Assembly (NCBI GenBank): GCA_012845835.1
Contig: JABAKD010000106.1
Coordinates: forward strand, 141,141-205,140
Direction: 5' to 3'
Source: Undaria pinnatifida
Lineage: Eukaryota > Sar > Phaeophyceae > Laminariales > Alariaceae
Length of the DNA: 64,000 nucleotides
Numbering within the stretch: position 1 is the first letter of the stretch; every line of letters starts with the position of its first letter. The notes below the pieces were generated by a model. That model saw only the letters and a program-made list of their open reading frames with translations, did no database searches and was not told the DNA's origin. A program made the translations under genes and the position numbers. Shown in pieces: positions 23,439 through 33,199 of the stretch.

Positions 23439-23708
23439 TGTTAAATTAATAGGTGGGGGGCACAGAGTGCCCCCTGCAGGTCTGCCAATTGAGCAGGTCC
23501 TCGGAGAGTACTCACTTTCGTTCCTTCGTAGAGATGTAGCTTTATTCGTTTCCACCAGAGCCCGGGATAGCTTCTGAGATCGGAGGCGCGTGCCTCCGAT
23601 CTAATTCCTAACTTCCCCGAATATAAACCGCCAACCTTATCATACGAAACCCATCCAAATGATCTCAAATTCGGATATCTACAGGCCTTTCGAGGCCGTA
23701 TCTTAACA
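23439..23708 (+). repeat. Left LTR of the non-autonomous element
   Basis: 270 bp. It contains a strong hairpin: AGATCGGAGGC, a 4-base loop, then GCCTCCGATCT (about 23577-23602), and a second hairpin GGCCT-TTCG-AGGCC near 23684-23697. Both hairpins are kept in all three LTR copies in the window. Confidence 0.8.
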
Positions 23709-24586
23709 CTAGCCCACCCTGATGAGTCGCATATGCAGAAATATGGGAGATTCGGGGAAACTCCGGTTCTACGAACTAGACCATGAGTCGAAGATGCGGC
23801 TCCTCAAACCCCACTCCCACACCTCTAACCGTCTGGCTATGGAGCCAGGAACATGCGAAGAGAAGCAGTAGAAAGAAAAACAGCAATAGTCACCCATCAA
23901 AAACCTGCCGTATGCCGCCGGTGTGGCGGGGGGGCAGAAAAGGCTCTAGAATCTGCCGCATGCCGCCGGTGTGGCGGGGGGGGCAGGAAAAGGCTCTGCG
24001 GTAAACCAACCACAGAAAAAGTACTAAAAAAAAAGTACGAGTCGATGGCCGATCTTGGGGCTTGTGCTGGCAACTCGCGGATGTGCTGTGCAACATGCTG
24101 GCAGAGCGCGGAGCAAACAAGTCTGATGGGTGGGGCTCGGGCAGTTCCACTGCTGAGTGGTCTATGACCAGCTGGCGGTGAACTGATGCGGCCAAAGGCC
24201 GGGACGAGGGGTGTGCTCCGAAGAGCAGTGTCGTCCGCCCGTACTCGGAAAGTGTCCTCTGTGTGGTGCGTGCCCAGCAACCAACAGGAGGGACCAAAAT
24301 TCGAGACGAGGAATGTGCTCCGCAGAGCAGTGTCGTCCGCACGTACTTGGAAGGTGTCGTCCGTGTGGTACGTGCGCGGCGACCAACAGGAGGGGCCCCT
24401 GCCATCTCACTGCTGTTGTGGTCGCCGTTGTAGGAGGAAGGGCGCTCCCTCCATTGAGAAGCCACCCGAGAAGGAACAGGGGTTGTGGGCTCGATGGAAA
24501 GCAAAAGCAAAATCGCTACGAAAAAAAAAATCGGAGAAACCGGAAGAACGCTGCCACAATAGCACATCAAGCTCGACGACGCCACT
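23709..24586 (+). other. Interior of the non-autonomous LTR element
   Basis: It contains two internal tandem duplications: a roughly 47-bp block around GCCGCCGGTGTGGCGGGG (about 23905-23995) and a roughly 106-bp block at 24195-24395. One plus frame (24211-24597) runs through the second duplication with repeated Cys patterns (CPLCGACP, then CRPCGTCA) suggesting a zinc-ribbon-like peptide. Frames are also open on the opposite strand, so coding is uncertain. An A-rich stretch lies at 24520-24532. Confidence 0.4.
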
Positions 24587-24855
24587 TGTTAAATTAATAG
24601 GTGGGGACACAGAGTGCCCCCTGCAGGTCTGCCAATTGAGCAGGTCTTCGGAGAGTACTCACTTTCGTTCCTTCGTAGAGATGTAGCTTTATTCGTTTCC
24701 ACCAGAGCCCGGGATAGCTTCTGAGATCGGAGGCGCGTGCCTCCGATCTAATTCCTAACTTCCCCGAATATAAACCGCCAACCTTATCATACGAAACCCA
24801 TCCAAATGATCTCAAATTCGGATATCTACAGGCCTTTCGAGGCCGTATCTTAACA
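24587..24855 (+). repeat. Right LTR of the non-autonomous element
   Basis: 269 bp, differing from the left LTR by about one small indel/substitution cluster near the start (GGTGGGGAC versus GGTGGGGGGC). The near-identity implies recent insertion compared with the copia element in this window. Confidence 0.8.
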
Positions 24856-24859
24856 TCCT

Positions 24860-25012
24860 CCTCCTCCTCCTTTAACTACCACTACTTCTACTACTATTAG
24901 TCTGGACTACTTCTACTACTTTTACTACCACTACTGTTTCATACTCTTACTTTCACCAGAACTATTACCACTACTTCTTCTACTACTAAAACTTCTACTA
25001 CCCTTCTCTATT
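24860..25012 (+). repeat. Right remainder of the trinucleotide array
   Basis: TCC triplets followed by imperfect CTA/CTT triplets. It is probably the continuation of the 22896-23436 array displaced by the LTR element. Confidence 0.7.
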
Positions 25013-25069
25013 CAGCAGCAATGGCAACGTACGCTAGGTCACCGTAGAGACTACGGCAACGCGTGCTTC

Positions 25070-25660
25070 CATGATAGACGCATGCGTGAATATGTAAACC
25101 GCCATACCTAACTAGGATGCGGTACGGTGGAGATATCCACCCGGAAAGCCATCCCGCCGGGTAGTGTGGGACTTGCGCAACCTCGCCCTCTCGCAAAACC
25201 CCCGGTCATGACAAATCAAGCTTCCACGAGACTTGGCCCAGTAACCCTAACCCAGCCCTACTTATTTGTGATTATTTATTTACCGCCAGTGTTACAATCG
25301 CATGCGGCTCGAGATTACACTCCGACTATGATTATTGTCGCTTCTCATTGTAACCATGTTCAAGAAATTTCAGTAATACGACGGGCAGCACACAAGGGAT
25401 CACCACCGACGACAACAACATGTGCGCTTCGAAAGACGATGGCAGTAGATGGCAATGGTGCATTTTATCCGATACAACGAATGCCGTGGAATAGTTGTGT
25501 AATGGTCCCACCTCAATGGTGTCGGTTGAGTAGTTCCGGCTGCCCGAAGAGCGCAGGTGTATTGACGTGGCCAGCTGGGAACAACCAGCAGTGGCAGTAC
25601 ATGAAGTAGCAGTACTAGGTGCCGTCATAGGGCCTGTTTTTCCGGTTGGCATGTGACAGC
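25070..25660 (+). repeat. Family D repeat, copy 2
   Basis: Diverged partner of 10080-10695. This copy carries TAACCCTAACCCAGCC at 25243-25258, where copy 1 has unrelated sequence, so a telomere-like tract lies at a point of divergence. Confidence 0.55.
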
Positions 25661-25771
25661 ACTTCGCCTAGGCTACGTACGTTCACAAATATTAAACTTC
25701 ACGGCTAACTGTATTTCAAGTCTTCTTTCTATAGGTGGGCCGATACTGTACGTCGGACGGAGAATACGCCC

Positions 25772-25885
25772 CAACCCTAACCCTAACCCTAACCCTAACG
25801 ACGCGTATGAAAATACGTGGAAGTGTGGTGAGCTAAAGCTTTATTTTTCCCCATCCGCCGGAGGATGAAGAAAAAAAAAAAAAAA
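25772..25885 (+). repeat. Interstitial CCCTAA tract joined to a half family M element
   Basis: Four and a half CCCTAA units (25772-25797) run directly into the ACGACGCGTATGAAAATACG arm of family M, which ends at GCCGGAGGATGAAG and an A tract (25868-25885). The truncation point of the M arm coincides with the telomeric tract. Confidence 0.7.
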
Positions 25886-26339
25886 ACATTCAGAGCGCTG
25901 CTGCAGAATGAGTGTCAGCGTCGCATTCCGTTTAAGTTTGCGTTCGGGCGCCACCCGCAAGCCCTGTCGCGTACGCACGTAGGAATCAGGTGTCGCTTAG
26001 GTCTAATATCACGATCAAACGACAACTTGGCTTCGACCGATCATCCACTGCTATCCGATGGTCTAGGAATCGCGTTGATTTAGCGTTGCTAGACGGTAGA
26101 CGGTAGACGGTAGACGGCCATGAAACTAAGCGTTGCAGCATTCATCCATGTGTCAAACCCGTCAATGAAAGCCGTTCCGAGTTATAGGGGGGGGGGGAAT
26201 CGCAGGACAATTGCCCATAACGGTCGATAACCAGACTGATTGAATAGTTTCGAATTATTGGAGCGATATATTTTGTTCACCTGACTTTTTTTATAAGTAT
26301 AAGTTACAGCCACGTTCAATCGACGTCACAGTAAAATAC

Positions 26340-26630
26340 ATAGACCTTTAGTCTAGGGTGTGAATGTGTCCATGTTGACGTCAATGCCATGAGTTCAAGT
26401 CTCATTGAGTGTCATACTTGGGGACGTTTGCTTCCGTGAGAAATTACGAGCGGAAAGCAATAGAAGGTGAGTTGGCAAATTCGATGGAAATCGACGAGCG
26501 TAGACCGATGAAATGGGCGAGTGCTGACCCCCAACCCTAGAAACGAGGTCATGCACATTGAGGGAGAAGCGAGGACGCCTATGACCACGGTTTTTACGGA
26601 AAGTCGCTGAGGGGAACACCTCGCACAGAT
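26340..26630 (+). mobile_element. Diverged family S-like SINE
   Basis: The same layout is recognisable with substitutions: GAGTTCAAGTCTCATTGAGTG (B-box region), TACTTGGGGACG, AAATCGACGAGCG, GGACGCCTATGACCACGG. The head is poorly preserved. It represents an older copy or a related subfamily. Confidence 0.45.
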
Positions 26631-26663
26631 TGAGCTGGAGGTTATACGTGATTGTTTAACTAA

Positions 26664-27440
26664 GGCCATTTCTTAAACAGTTGGATATGTCAGTCGAGAA
26701 CGGCCCTTTTCGACTGAAGTCCAAATCGAGCTTTCTTACCCAGTCCAAAAAGGACAGGACTTTTTCGATTCAACTTTGTTCGACTGAGAATTCCGACTGG
26801 CGGATCCTGTCGAAAAACTCAACTATTTCGACTGGATCCTCCAGTCGGAAAACTCAGTCACGTTTTTTGAGCCGATCGCATCGTTCATCCCACCACCAAA
26901 CACACATCCACACGGCCACACGGCCACACACCCATACCAGGTACCACACTGCAGCATCATGCAAGGCGCTGACGCTGGCGTGGCTATCACTGCTGTTGCT
27001 TCTGGCAGCAAGTCAGCGTGGCGCGTTCCTAGTTTCGTTCGCCAGCAGCGTGTATCACACGACGGCAGCAGCGCGCGGTATCGATCCCATGCGGCCAACA
27101 ACGGCTGCGCCTGCTGTAGCTTTGGCGGCTCTCGGCTGAGTGCAACTCCACGAACGTAGCTTTGGCGGCTTTCGGCTAAGCCCACAGCCACCAACTCGCT
27201 GGGACAAGGGTTCGTTGAGCCGTTGCTCGCGGAGAAAGCGCAAAGCACAGAGCTGTAAACCGATTTCGACTGCTGCACAGCAGTACTCCCTCACACCAAC
27301 CGCCTCTAGGAAGAGCACATTAAACATAAAATCGACTCGATTGACGATAAGAAAATAGATCAGAAGATTCCAGTCGAAAAAACGTCCAGTCGAAAACGGC
27401 CGTTTTCGACTTGCGGAATCCGACTGTATAAGAAATGGCC
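26664..27440. mobile_element. TIR element, PIF/Harbinger-like, non-autonomous
   Basis: Inverted ends GGCCATTTCTTAAACAGT (left) and GGCCATTTCTTATACAGT (right, read inverted) continue inward as matching TTTTCGACTG-rich sequence for about 60 bp. The trinucleotide outside is TAA on the left and CAA on the right, close to the 3-bp TWA target of PIF/Harbinger elements, whose ends often start GGCC/GGGC. TTTTCGACTG recurs subterminally many times (26697-26860, 27370-27425). No transposase is present. The interior (26950-27140) has a frame with a hydrophobic LALTLAWLSLLLLLAAS-type stretch resembling a signal peptide. Confidence 0.65.
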
Positions 27441-27689
27441 CAAGTAACCAAACGTCCGGGACCAAAATTGCAAGTTCCACCTAGACCATGTCGATGCACG
27501 GACAAAATAAGTCAGCGGAGAATCATCTCTAGTCCTACACCCTTCTCCACTGCTGCTGCCGCCATCGACAGCCCCATCCTATACTGCGGGTATGGCTCTC
27601 TGCTGTCTCCGCGGCCACATGGTCGACCCTCTCCGCCACTACGTACTCCCAGTCGGCTGCTTGGTCGGCTTCAGATCGTTCAAAGCTAT

Positions 27690-27905
27690 GGCTGTGCACA
27701 TCAACAGCACTCCAGCACACGAGCTCACACACAGTGCTTGATAGTACACAGCAACGTTGTCACACCTGCACCAACCATGCACTCCAATGAAAATACTCAC
27801 TTGCGGTCACGCTCTCACATCAGCACACGAGCTCACACACGGCCATACAAGTTCACAGAGCATCAGCACTCCCACACGCGAGCTCACACACGGCAGCAAC
27901 CAAAT
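27690..27905 (+). repeat. Short tandem/interspersed repeats of GAGCTCACACACGG
   Basis: CACGAGCTCACACAC-type segments recur at about 27718, 27826 and 27877 with spacers containing CAGCACTC/CATCAGCAC. No gene is supported; Ser/Thr/His-rich frames result from the repeat. Confidence 0.5.
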
Positions 27906-27949
27906 AGCGACCCGACCATCATTTTCTTCACCGGCGTTCATCTCGCGTC

Positions 27950-29225
27950 TTAGTAGTTTTGTCGTCTTGAATCAAGCTCTTTGTATCGAGATGATTCTCA
28001 CAAACTTGAAGCCCTCCGAACGTCATCCGTACATATTGTCCCCGTGCTCATTGCGGTTGGCATTGCATGGCCAAATCAGATGTATTAACCCTAACCCTAA
28101 GAAGTTTGTGACCACAGTGAGTGTTCGTCTTTCTATGAGGCGTCAGCACCGGCACTTGTGGTGCTGCATGCAGAAAAGCGGAAAAAAAAGTTTGATGTGA
28201 CGAAGACGCACACATATTTTCCACTTCTAGTTTCAAAACGACAAATAGGTACAGTACCCTGTGCTGAAGAGCGTATGCTCCGATTTCGTTCTCTTTTACC
28301 ATGTTCCATGAAATCTCTACTTAGATATTCGTGACTGCTGCTGGTGGTACTAAACTACTGCTGCTGCTGAGATTTTCTGCTCTCTCCGAGGCCACACAGT
28401 CGTTAAAAGCACTGACTGTCATGCCATTCATTCTGTGAAAGATCTCAACGTATTGCCATGAAATGACGCGTGGGAGGTATCACGTTGTTACTGCCATTGT
28501 ACTGATATTGCCGTCTTATGTCACTCTTAACGCTAAGTATCACGCTAACCCAAACCTTCACCCACGCTTATAGCACTGTACTCTCGCGATATGGCGGTAC
28601 AGTCGCTTTCTTTTCAAATGATCTTATCATGGCACGTTCTATGGCAGTGCCGCGGCAATGCTATGACAGGTCGTAACGCCAGAAAATATATTCAGTACAA
28701 CTCTGCCAAGGCATCATATGAACATCAACATCTCACCGTAGCTTCGTAAGTCCGAACAGACTTTGATTGGTACCTAGGAAGGCCGCAATTGGTACGTGTG
28801 TAGGCTAGAGATACAAATTTCTTGGCGGGGTATCCAACAGACGGCAATAGTTCAACACGTGCAGGAAGTATTACGCCGGAGACTGATTAAAGACATGGGG
28901 GTTTGTTGAGGTCGGGACACTAGATGTCGACGAAAGGGCACCTCTCTCCAAGTTTCAGGGACCCTCTCTACATATTTATATAATTCTGCCGTTCATCAAC
29001 GTGTATCGTATTGACCGAAGCACCAGTTTGAGCAGACAGGTAGCATACAGTGGGTGTTACGTAGGGTTGGCTAAGGCCGTTTGCACCTCAGAGATGGCAT
29101 TCCGAGTTTGGTGTCCTCTTCGCTGACTGCGTCCTATTCCGCACAACAATGCCCGATATTGAACCCCATTTTTCTAATGGATCGGCAACGTAGAGCTCAT
29201 ATAATGTAACGTGCTAAGCTTTCTT
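27950..29225. other. No recognisable gene
   Basis: Apart from TAACCCTAACCCTAAG at 28086-28101 and short CTG triplets near 28340-28370, nothing is recognised. If the beta-helix gene on the minus strand continues beyond 29348, further small exons could lie here, but none was identified by eye. Confidence 0.35.
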
Positions 29226-29347
29226 TCGCTATACGGGCGTTAGAGACGACAGCGTCGATGTTTCCATACTAAGCATTATGGCATCCCGCCAACGACAATA
29301 GCAGTAGTCAACGACGATTTTAAAGCCAAAGCACTTGGCCGGCGTAC

Positions 29348-31160
29348 CTCCAAATGATGTTGCCGAGTTATTCCTTAGAATTGAAGTCCCGTCGATGTTG
29401 ACCGTGGAATTCTTGGAATAGATTGCACCTGTGGAACATGCGGCGGTAACCATTCTACGACGTCTTAGCAAAATGCGAAATAGTTTTTGTTTCCCAATAT
29501 ATATGCCTTCATGCCCAATCCCGTGTTGCCATGCATACTATATGGCATCGAGGTCCCTCGGTGGTTAGTCCAGCAGACCTGACATATTCCCAAACGGAGA
29601 CGGTCAGGGTTTGGTTGGAGCGAGCACGGCAAACATACATCACAACGGAGGCGAGCTGCGTCAACTCCGAAAGAAAACTTGTCACACATAGAGAAACGGC
29701 GTCATTAAGCCAACGGTGACAGGTTAGAAAACCGGAAACACACGACGTCGTCAACTGGAAGTAACGGCTGCTGCTGGCATATGGAGGGGAGACCACGGAG
29801 GTCGTGGGGACGTGAGCTCTACCATTACCCTTGGATTATCCGACAGTAATACAGGCTGTTTTCGCCTATCGATTCCCAGACAACTTCCGCACAGGTCGGC
29901 CAAGGTTGGGGTTGGGGTTGGGGAGAGGCTTAAGCTTAGAGTTCAGGTTAGGGTTCTTAGGGTTGGGGGTTATGGCAAAACCTTACCTCCATTACCATGG
30001 AACGTGAACCACATGCAACACAAAAATGGCATGTCTTCCATAGTTAACCAACCTCCACTATCATGGAACAGGAGCTACATGCCGTACTATAACGAAGCAC
30101 TTTTTCCTTATCCTCTGCCGAATATTAAAATAGCCTGCATAGGCGCCTAACAATGTGCAGTATCAAGAAGAAATGCATCATATGTTGCAAATGTACCTTC
30201 GCCAAACAATTTATACGTGATTATCACGAGCGCGAAGTATACATCGTCGCTCTCGGTCAATGGCTGTCCCAAGGCGGAGCCAGTCTCACGTGTTTGTGCA
30301 CACGGGATTCTTTCCTTTTTGTTCATATATATTTTGAGTTCCCTCGGCCGACGTGATATTTTCCTCAAGCTCGCCGTCAACATTCTGGGAATGGTGCGCA
30401 ACAAAAAATTCAGTAATGAGGTGACATGTCCACACCGTGACAACATGGCTGTGCTGTCGATGTGCAGAAGTGTAATCACGACGACAGCTTGGCTGATACT
30501 TGTATATACAAGAAGGTGTTCTGCGGTACAGGTTGCTGCGGTACGAGCATCAGTGTACAGCCTTACATACGGTTACAACATCCAATCGCTACAACCCCGA
30601 GTTAAGCACAAGAAGGGTAGTCGCTCACCGCCGTTAGTAGCGTTGTTGGCGGTGAAGACACAGTCTATCACGTTAACTATGTTGGTGTCGACGTCCCGGA
30701 AGCTTGAAGAAATTGCGGCCACTGCCCCTCCCTGATGCGAATTCCCTCCTTTGAGCTCTAGCTTGACAAGGGTCAACGTGGACCTATCTGACACATGAAA
30801 TATGCCATTCGAGTTTCCTCCGTCAATAACAGCCACTTCGTCGATGTCGAACTCGGCGGCGTCTGAAGAATCTCTTGAAGCCTGAGCAACAATCAAGTGG
30901 CTTCCACCTGTCACCTCGATTGTTTTCGCAACAGGTACGGTTCCAAACCAGGTGACACTGAACATTCCTCCTCCAGTGCAGTTGAGTGCTTCTACCAGAT
31001 CTTGCACGCCGGCAGCATTTGTCACGTCCATCTCCGTAACTAACGGCGAGCACGGGGCCGACTCGACTCCTTCGATGAATATACGACTTGTAAGAGCTGC
31101 GATAAAGGCCACTCCGACGCGCATCCTGGTTTGGTTTAGGGCACACGCGATCACGATCAA
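29348..31160 (-). CDS. Secreted right-handed beta-helix repeat protein, 5' part of a spliced gene
   Basis: Exon 1 (31160-30629) starts at ATG 31160; a second Met at 31124 would begin a typical signal peptide (MRVGVAFIAALTS). It encodes beta-helix-type text: FSVTWFGTVPVAKTIEVTGG, AVIDGGNSNGIFHVSD, LKGGNSHQGGAVAAISSS and CVFTANNATNGG. It ends in phase 1 at donor GTGAGCG. Exon 2 (29428-29348, 81 nt, phase 1-1) follows acceptor TTCCACAG and encodes GAIYSKNSTVNIDGTSIL...GG, continuing the repeat in register to donor GTACGC. The intervening 1.2 kb may hold one intron or further exons. Downstream exons and the stop were not found. Related proteins are extracellular; substrate and function are unknown. 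Confidence 0.6.
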
Positions 31161-31539
31161 ACAACCAAGCAGTTAAAGGAGGTAGTACTCGAGCAGACGG
31201 GTATGATGCATCTGAGCGAGGAGCCTTTACAAGGGTGGGAGGGGGTGTGCAAGGATTTAGGCTGTGCACAGCATATCCAGCCGGCCGGATGTCGGTGTGA
31301 TATCTGTGGTAGTTGGAGATAGGGTGGCGGCAAACGTCTGTCATACGGAAGGTTTTACAGCTTTAGCATACGTGCGGCTCCTCTGTGCAGGGTCCGAATG
31401 ATGAATTGTACAAGATGCAATTGAACCAAAGCGAAAATACCAAAAGTCAAGCATGTCTCTTGATACCCAGGTATGCTTACAAGTTTTTGACGATGAGTTG
31501 AAGATTCGTCTTGCCTGTCTTTTGGCATATATATTTCGA

Positions 31540-32312
31540 GAGCCATCCATGCCGCTGTGTCCCCCCCCCCCCCTCCCCGCCTCGAACGCCCCCTTCTTCC
31601 CCATCACCCGCACCATCGCCTAGACCTAGCACCACACGTATAGCAAACCCCTCACCTAAAGCCCTCCCCCCCCCCCCCCCCCCCCCCCCGCCCCCCCCCC
31701 GCCCCAACCCCCCACCTTCCCCCCCAACCCATCCCAACCCCACCCCCTCGAACACTCCACCCTCTCTTTACTCACTGATTGTACGACTTACCCCAGGATA
31801 TATATGATAAACTGATGTATTATTTCCAAAACCGTCACATTTATCCCCTCGAAATAATGTATAGTTTCCAGGCACATATTGAGCTGCCCCACACGCCCCC
31901 CCCCCCAACCCCCCCCCCCGCCCCGAATAATATACTGGTGCCAAAACCGTCAGATTTATCCCCTCGAAAGGATTTATAGCTTACATGCACAAATTGCCCT
32001 TCCCCCCCCCCCCCCCCCCCCCCCTCCAAACCCGCTCGCTTTTGATCAAAACCAGGCCCCCTTTCCCTTCACAGCTGTCAGATTTTGTCCCCCTCAGAAA
32101 CGGGTTTTATAGTTTCCGCGCACAGTTTGACTAAAATCATCCTGTTGACCCTGATAGCTGCACTGTAGTTGTAAGGGGAGTCGCCGACCTATATCCTTAA
32201 TGAGGACACACAACTCGTAATGCGCGCGATCGGAGTATCACACACAGCTTGCAAAGATGAGTTTCGACGAAATCTTCGATCTCACAGCTGGAGTGTATTT
32301 TCATTTTTTATA
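31540..32312 (+). mobile_element. Family P palindromic repeat, C-rich arm
   Basis: It begins at TTTCGAGAGCCATCCATGCC and contains several C runs of 10-20 bases (31561-31572, 31667-31700, 31900-31920, 31997-32022), then CACAGCTGTCAGATTTTGTC, TTTCCGCGCACAGTTTGACT and the terminal arm ending CACAGCTGGAGTGTATTTTC. It is very similar to 45405-46165 and 48760-49530. Homopolymer lengths are likely unreliable. Confidence 0.75.
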
Positions 32313-32651
32313 ATATTGCTATGCTTACCTTCAACTGAATATAGTATAGTCTACTGGTATCAATTATGACCCTGAGAACGCAGCCACACACATTCCTCGG
32401 GAACCTTGTAGACGTGGATACGTCAGAAAGCGTGGAACGAATATGGCCAACGGACATGCTTGCCTCACGATCAATATTCATCCCAAATCCGGAACGGAGA
32501 TGGAAGCGTTACAAGCACGATGTGAAGATTTTGACCCTGAGAAAGCGACACGGTGGGGAGTCTTCAAAATACCAGCGCCCTCATTATTAATAGTTCCACA
32601 CATGCTGTATGCGCACGTATAAAGATTATCATCAGTGAAAGTATGCGTTTT

Positions 32652-33062
32652 TCAGGCACGCCATAAGTCCGATATTTCTAAAACTGAAACTATGAGCTTC
32701 GGAAGGTCGATGTGTCTGTCTGCGGGATCATAAAATCCACAGCTCGCCCCGCATCGGGACACACACGGCAATTGATTAACGAAAAAGTCAGGCAGCACGT
32801 AGTCCCACCATAGTAAGGAAAAGCCGCACCGAGAGGTCATCGAAATAACATTGCCAAAATAGGGAGCCGTTAACTCCAAGGCATTGCGGCCAAAACAAAA
32901 TACAAGCTTTGCCGAGGAGACGACCCGGTATTTCCAGTTTTCATCTCTCCACACGGCACAGTATTTTTGTACACAACTCCAAAGCAAACTCAGTTCTATA
33001 TTTGGTACAACAATGAGGGAGTACGAGGCAACGAGACGACTGAGGCCGTTTTGATGAGTCAA
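32652..33062 (-). CDS. Unrecognised open frame, 136 codons
   Basis: A minus-strand frame, rich in Cys and aromatic residues, with no domain recognised. No repeat partner occurs in the window, which makes it slightly more interesting than other short frames, but there is no independent sign of coding. It could be an exon or chance. Confidence 0.15.
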   Translation of the reverse strand: MTHQNGLSRLVASYSLIVVPNIELSLLWSCVQKYCAVWRDENWKYRVVSSAKLVFCFGRNALELTAPYFGNVISMTSRCGFSLLWWDYVLPDFFVNQLPCVSRCGASCGFYDPADRHIDLPKLIVSVLEISDLWRA

Positions 33063-33199
33063 GTACGAGGAAGCAAAGCGTCTGCGAATGTTTTTTTACA
33101 TTGCGAGGTAAACAGATCTCTTCATTGCAAGAGGGCGAACAAACTGCCATTGTTTGTTTTGTATATATGGTCGTCTATCTGTCGGTTGTGGACAGCTGT

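Larger units (their letters stand above)
23439..24855 (+). mobile_element. Non-autonomous LTR element with two LTRs, 1.4 kb
   Basis: Two nearly identical 270-bp direct repeats (23439-23708 and 24587-24855) start TGTTAA and end TTAACA, the TG...CA and inverted termini of LTRs. They enclose 878 bp. Outside both ends lies TCCT (23435-23438 and 24856-24859), a possible 4-bp target duplication, though the flank is itself repetitive. The interior has no gag or pol, which makes it comparable to TRIM/SMART-type elements. No tRNA-complementary site beginning TGG follows the left LTR and no polypurine tract precedes the right one, which is unusual. Confidence 0.75.

Noticed and set aside
23718-23755. 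CTGATGAG ... GAAA pattern resembling a hammerhead ribozyme core
   Set aside because: A proper stem II closing into CGAAA, stems I and III, and a UH cleavage site could not be paired by eye. The flanking CCCA/TGGG pair would close the wrong strands.
31477-31807. Pro-rich (plus) and Gly-rich (minus) frames
   Set aside because: Products of the poly-C core of family P.
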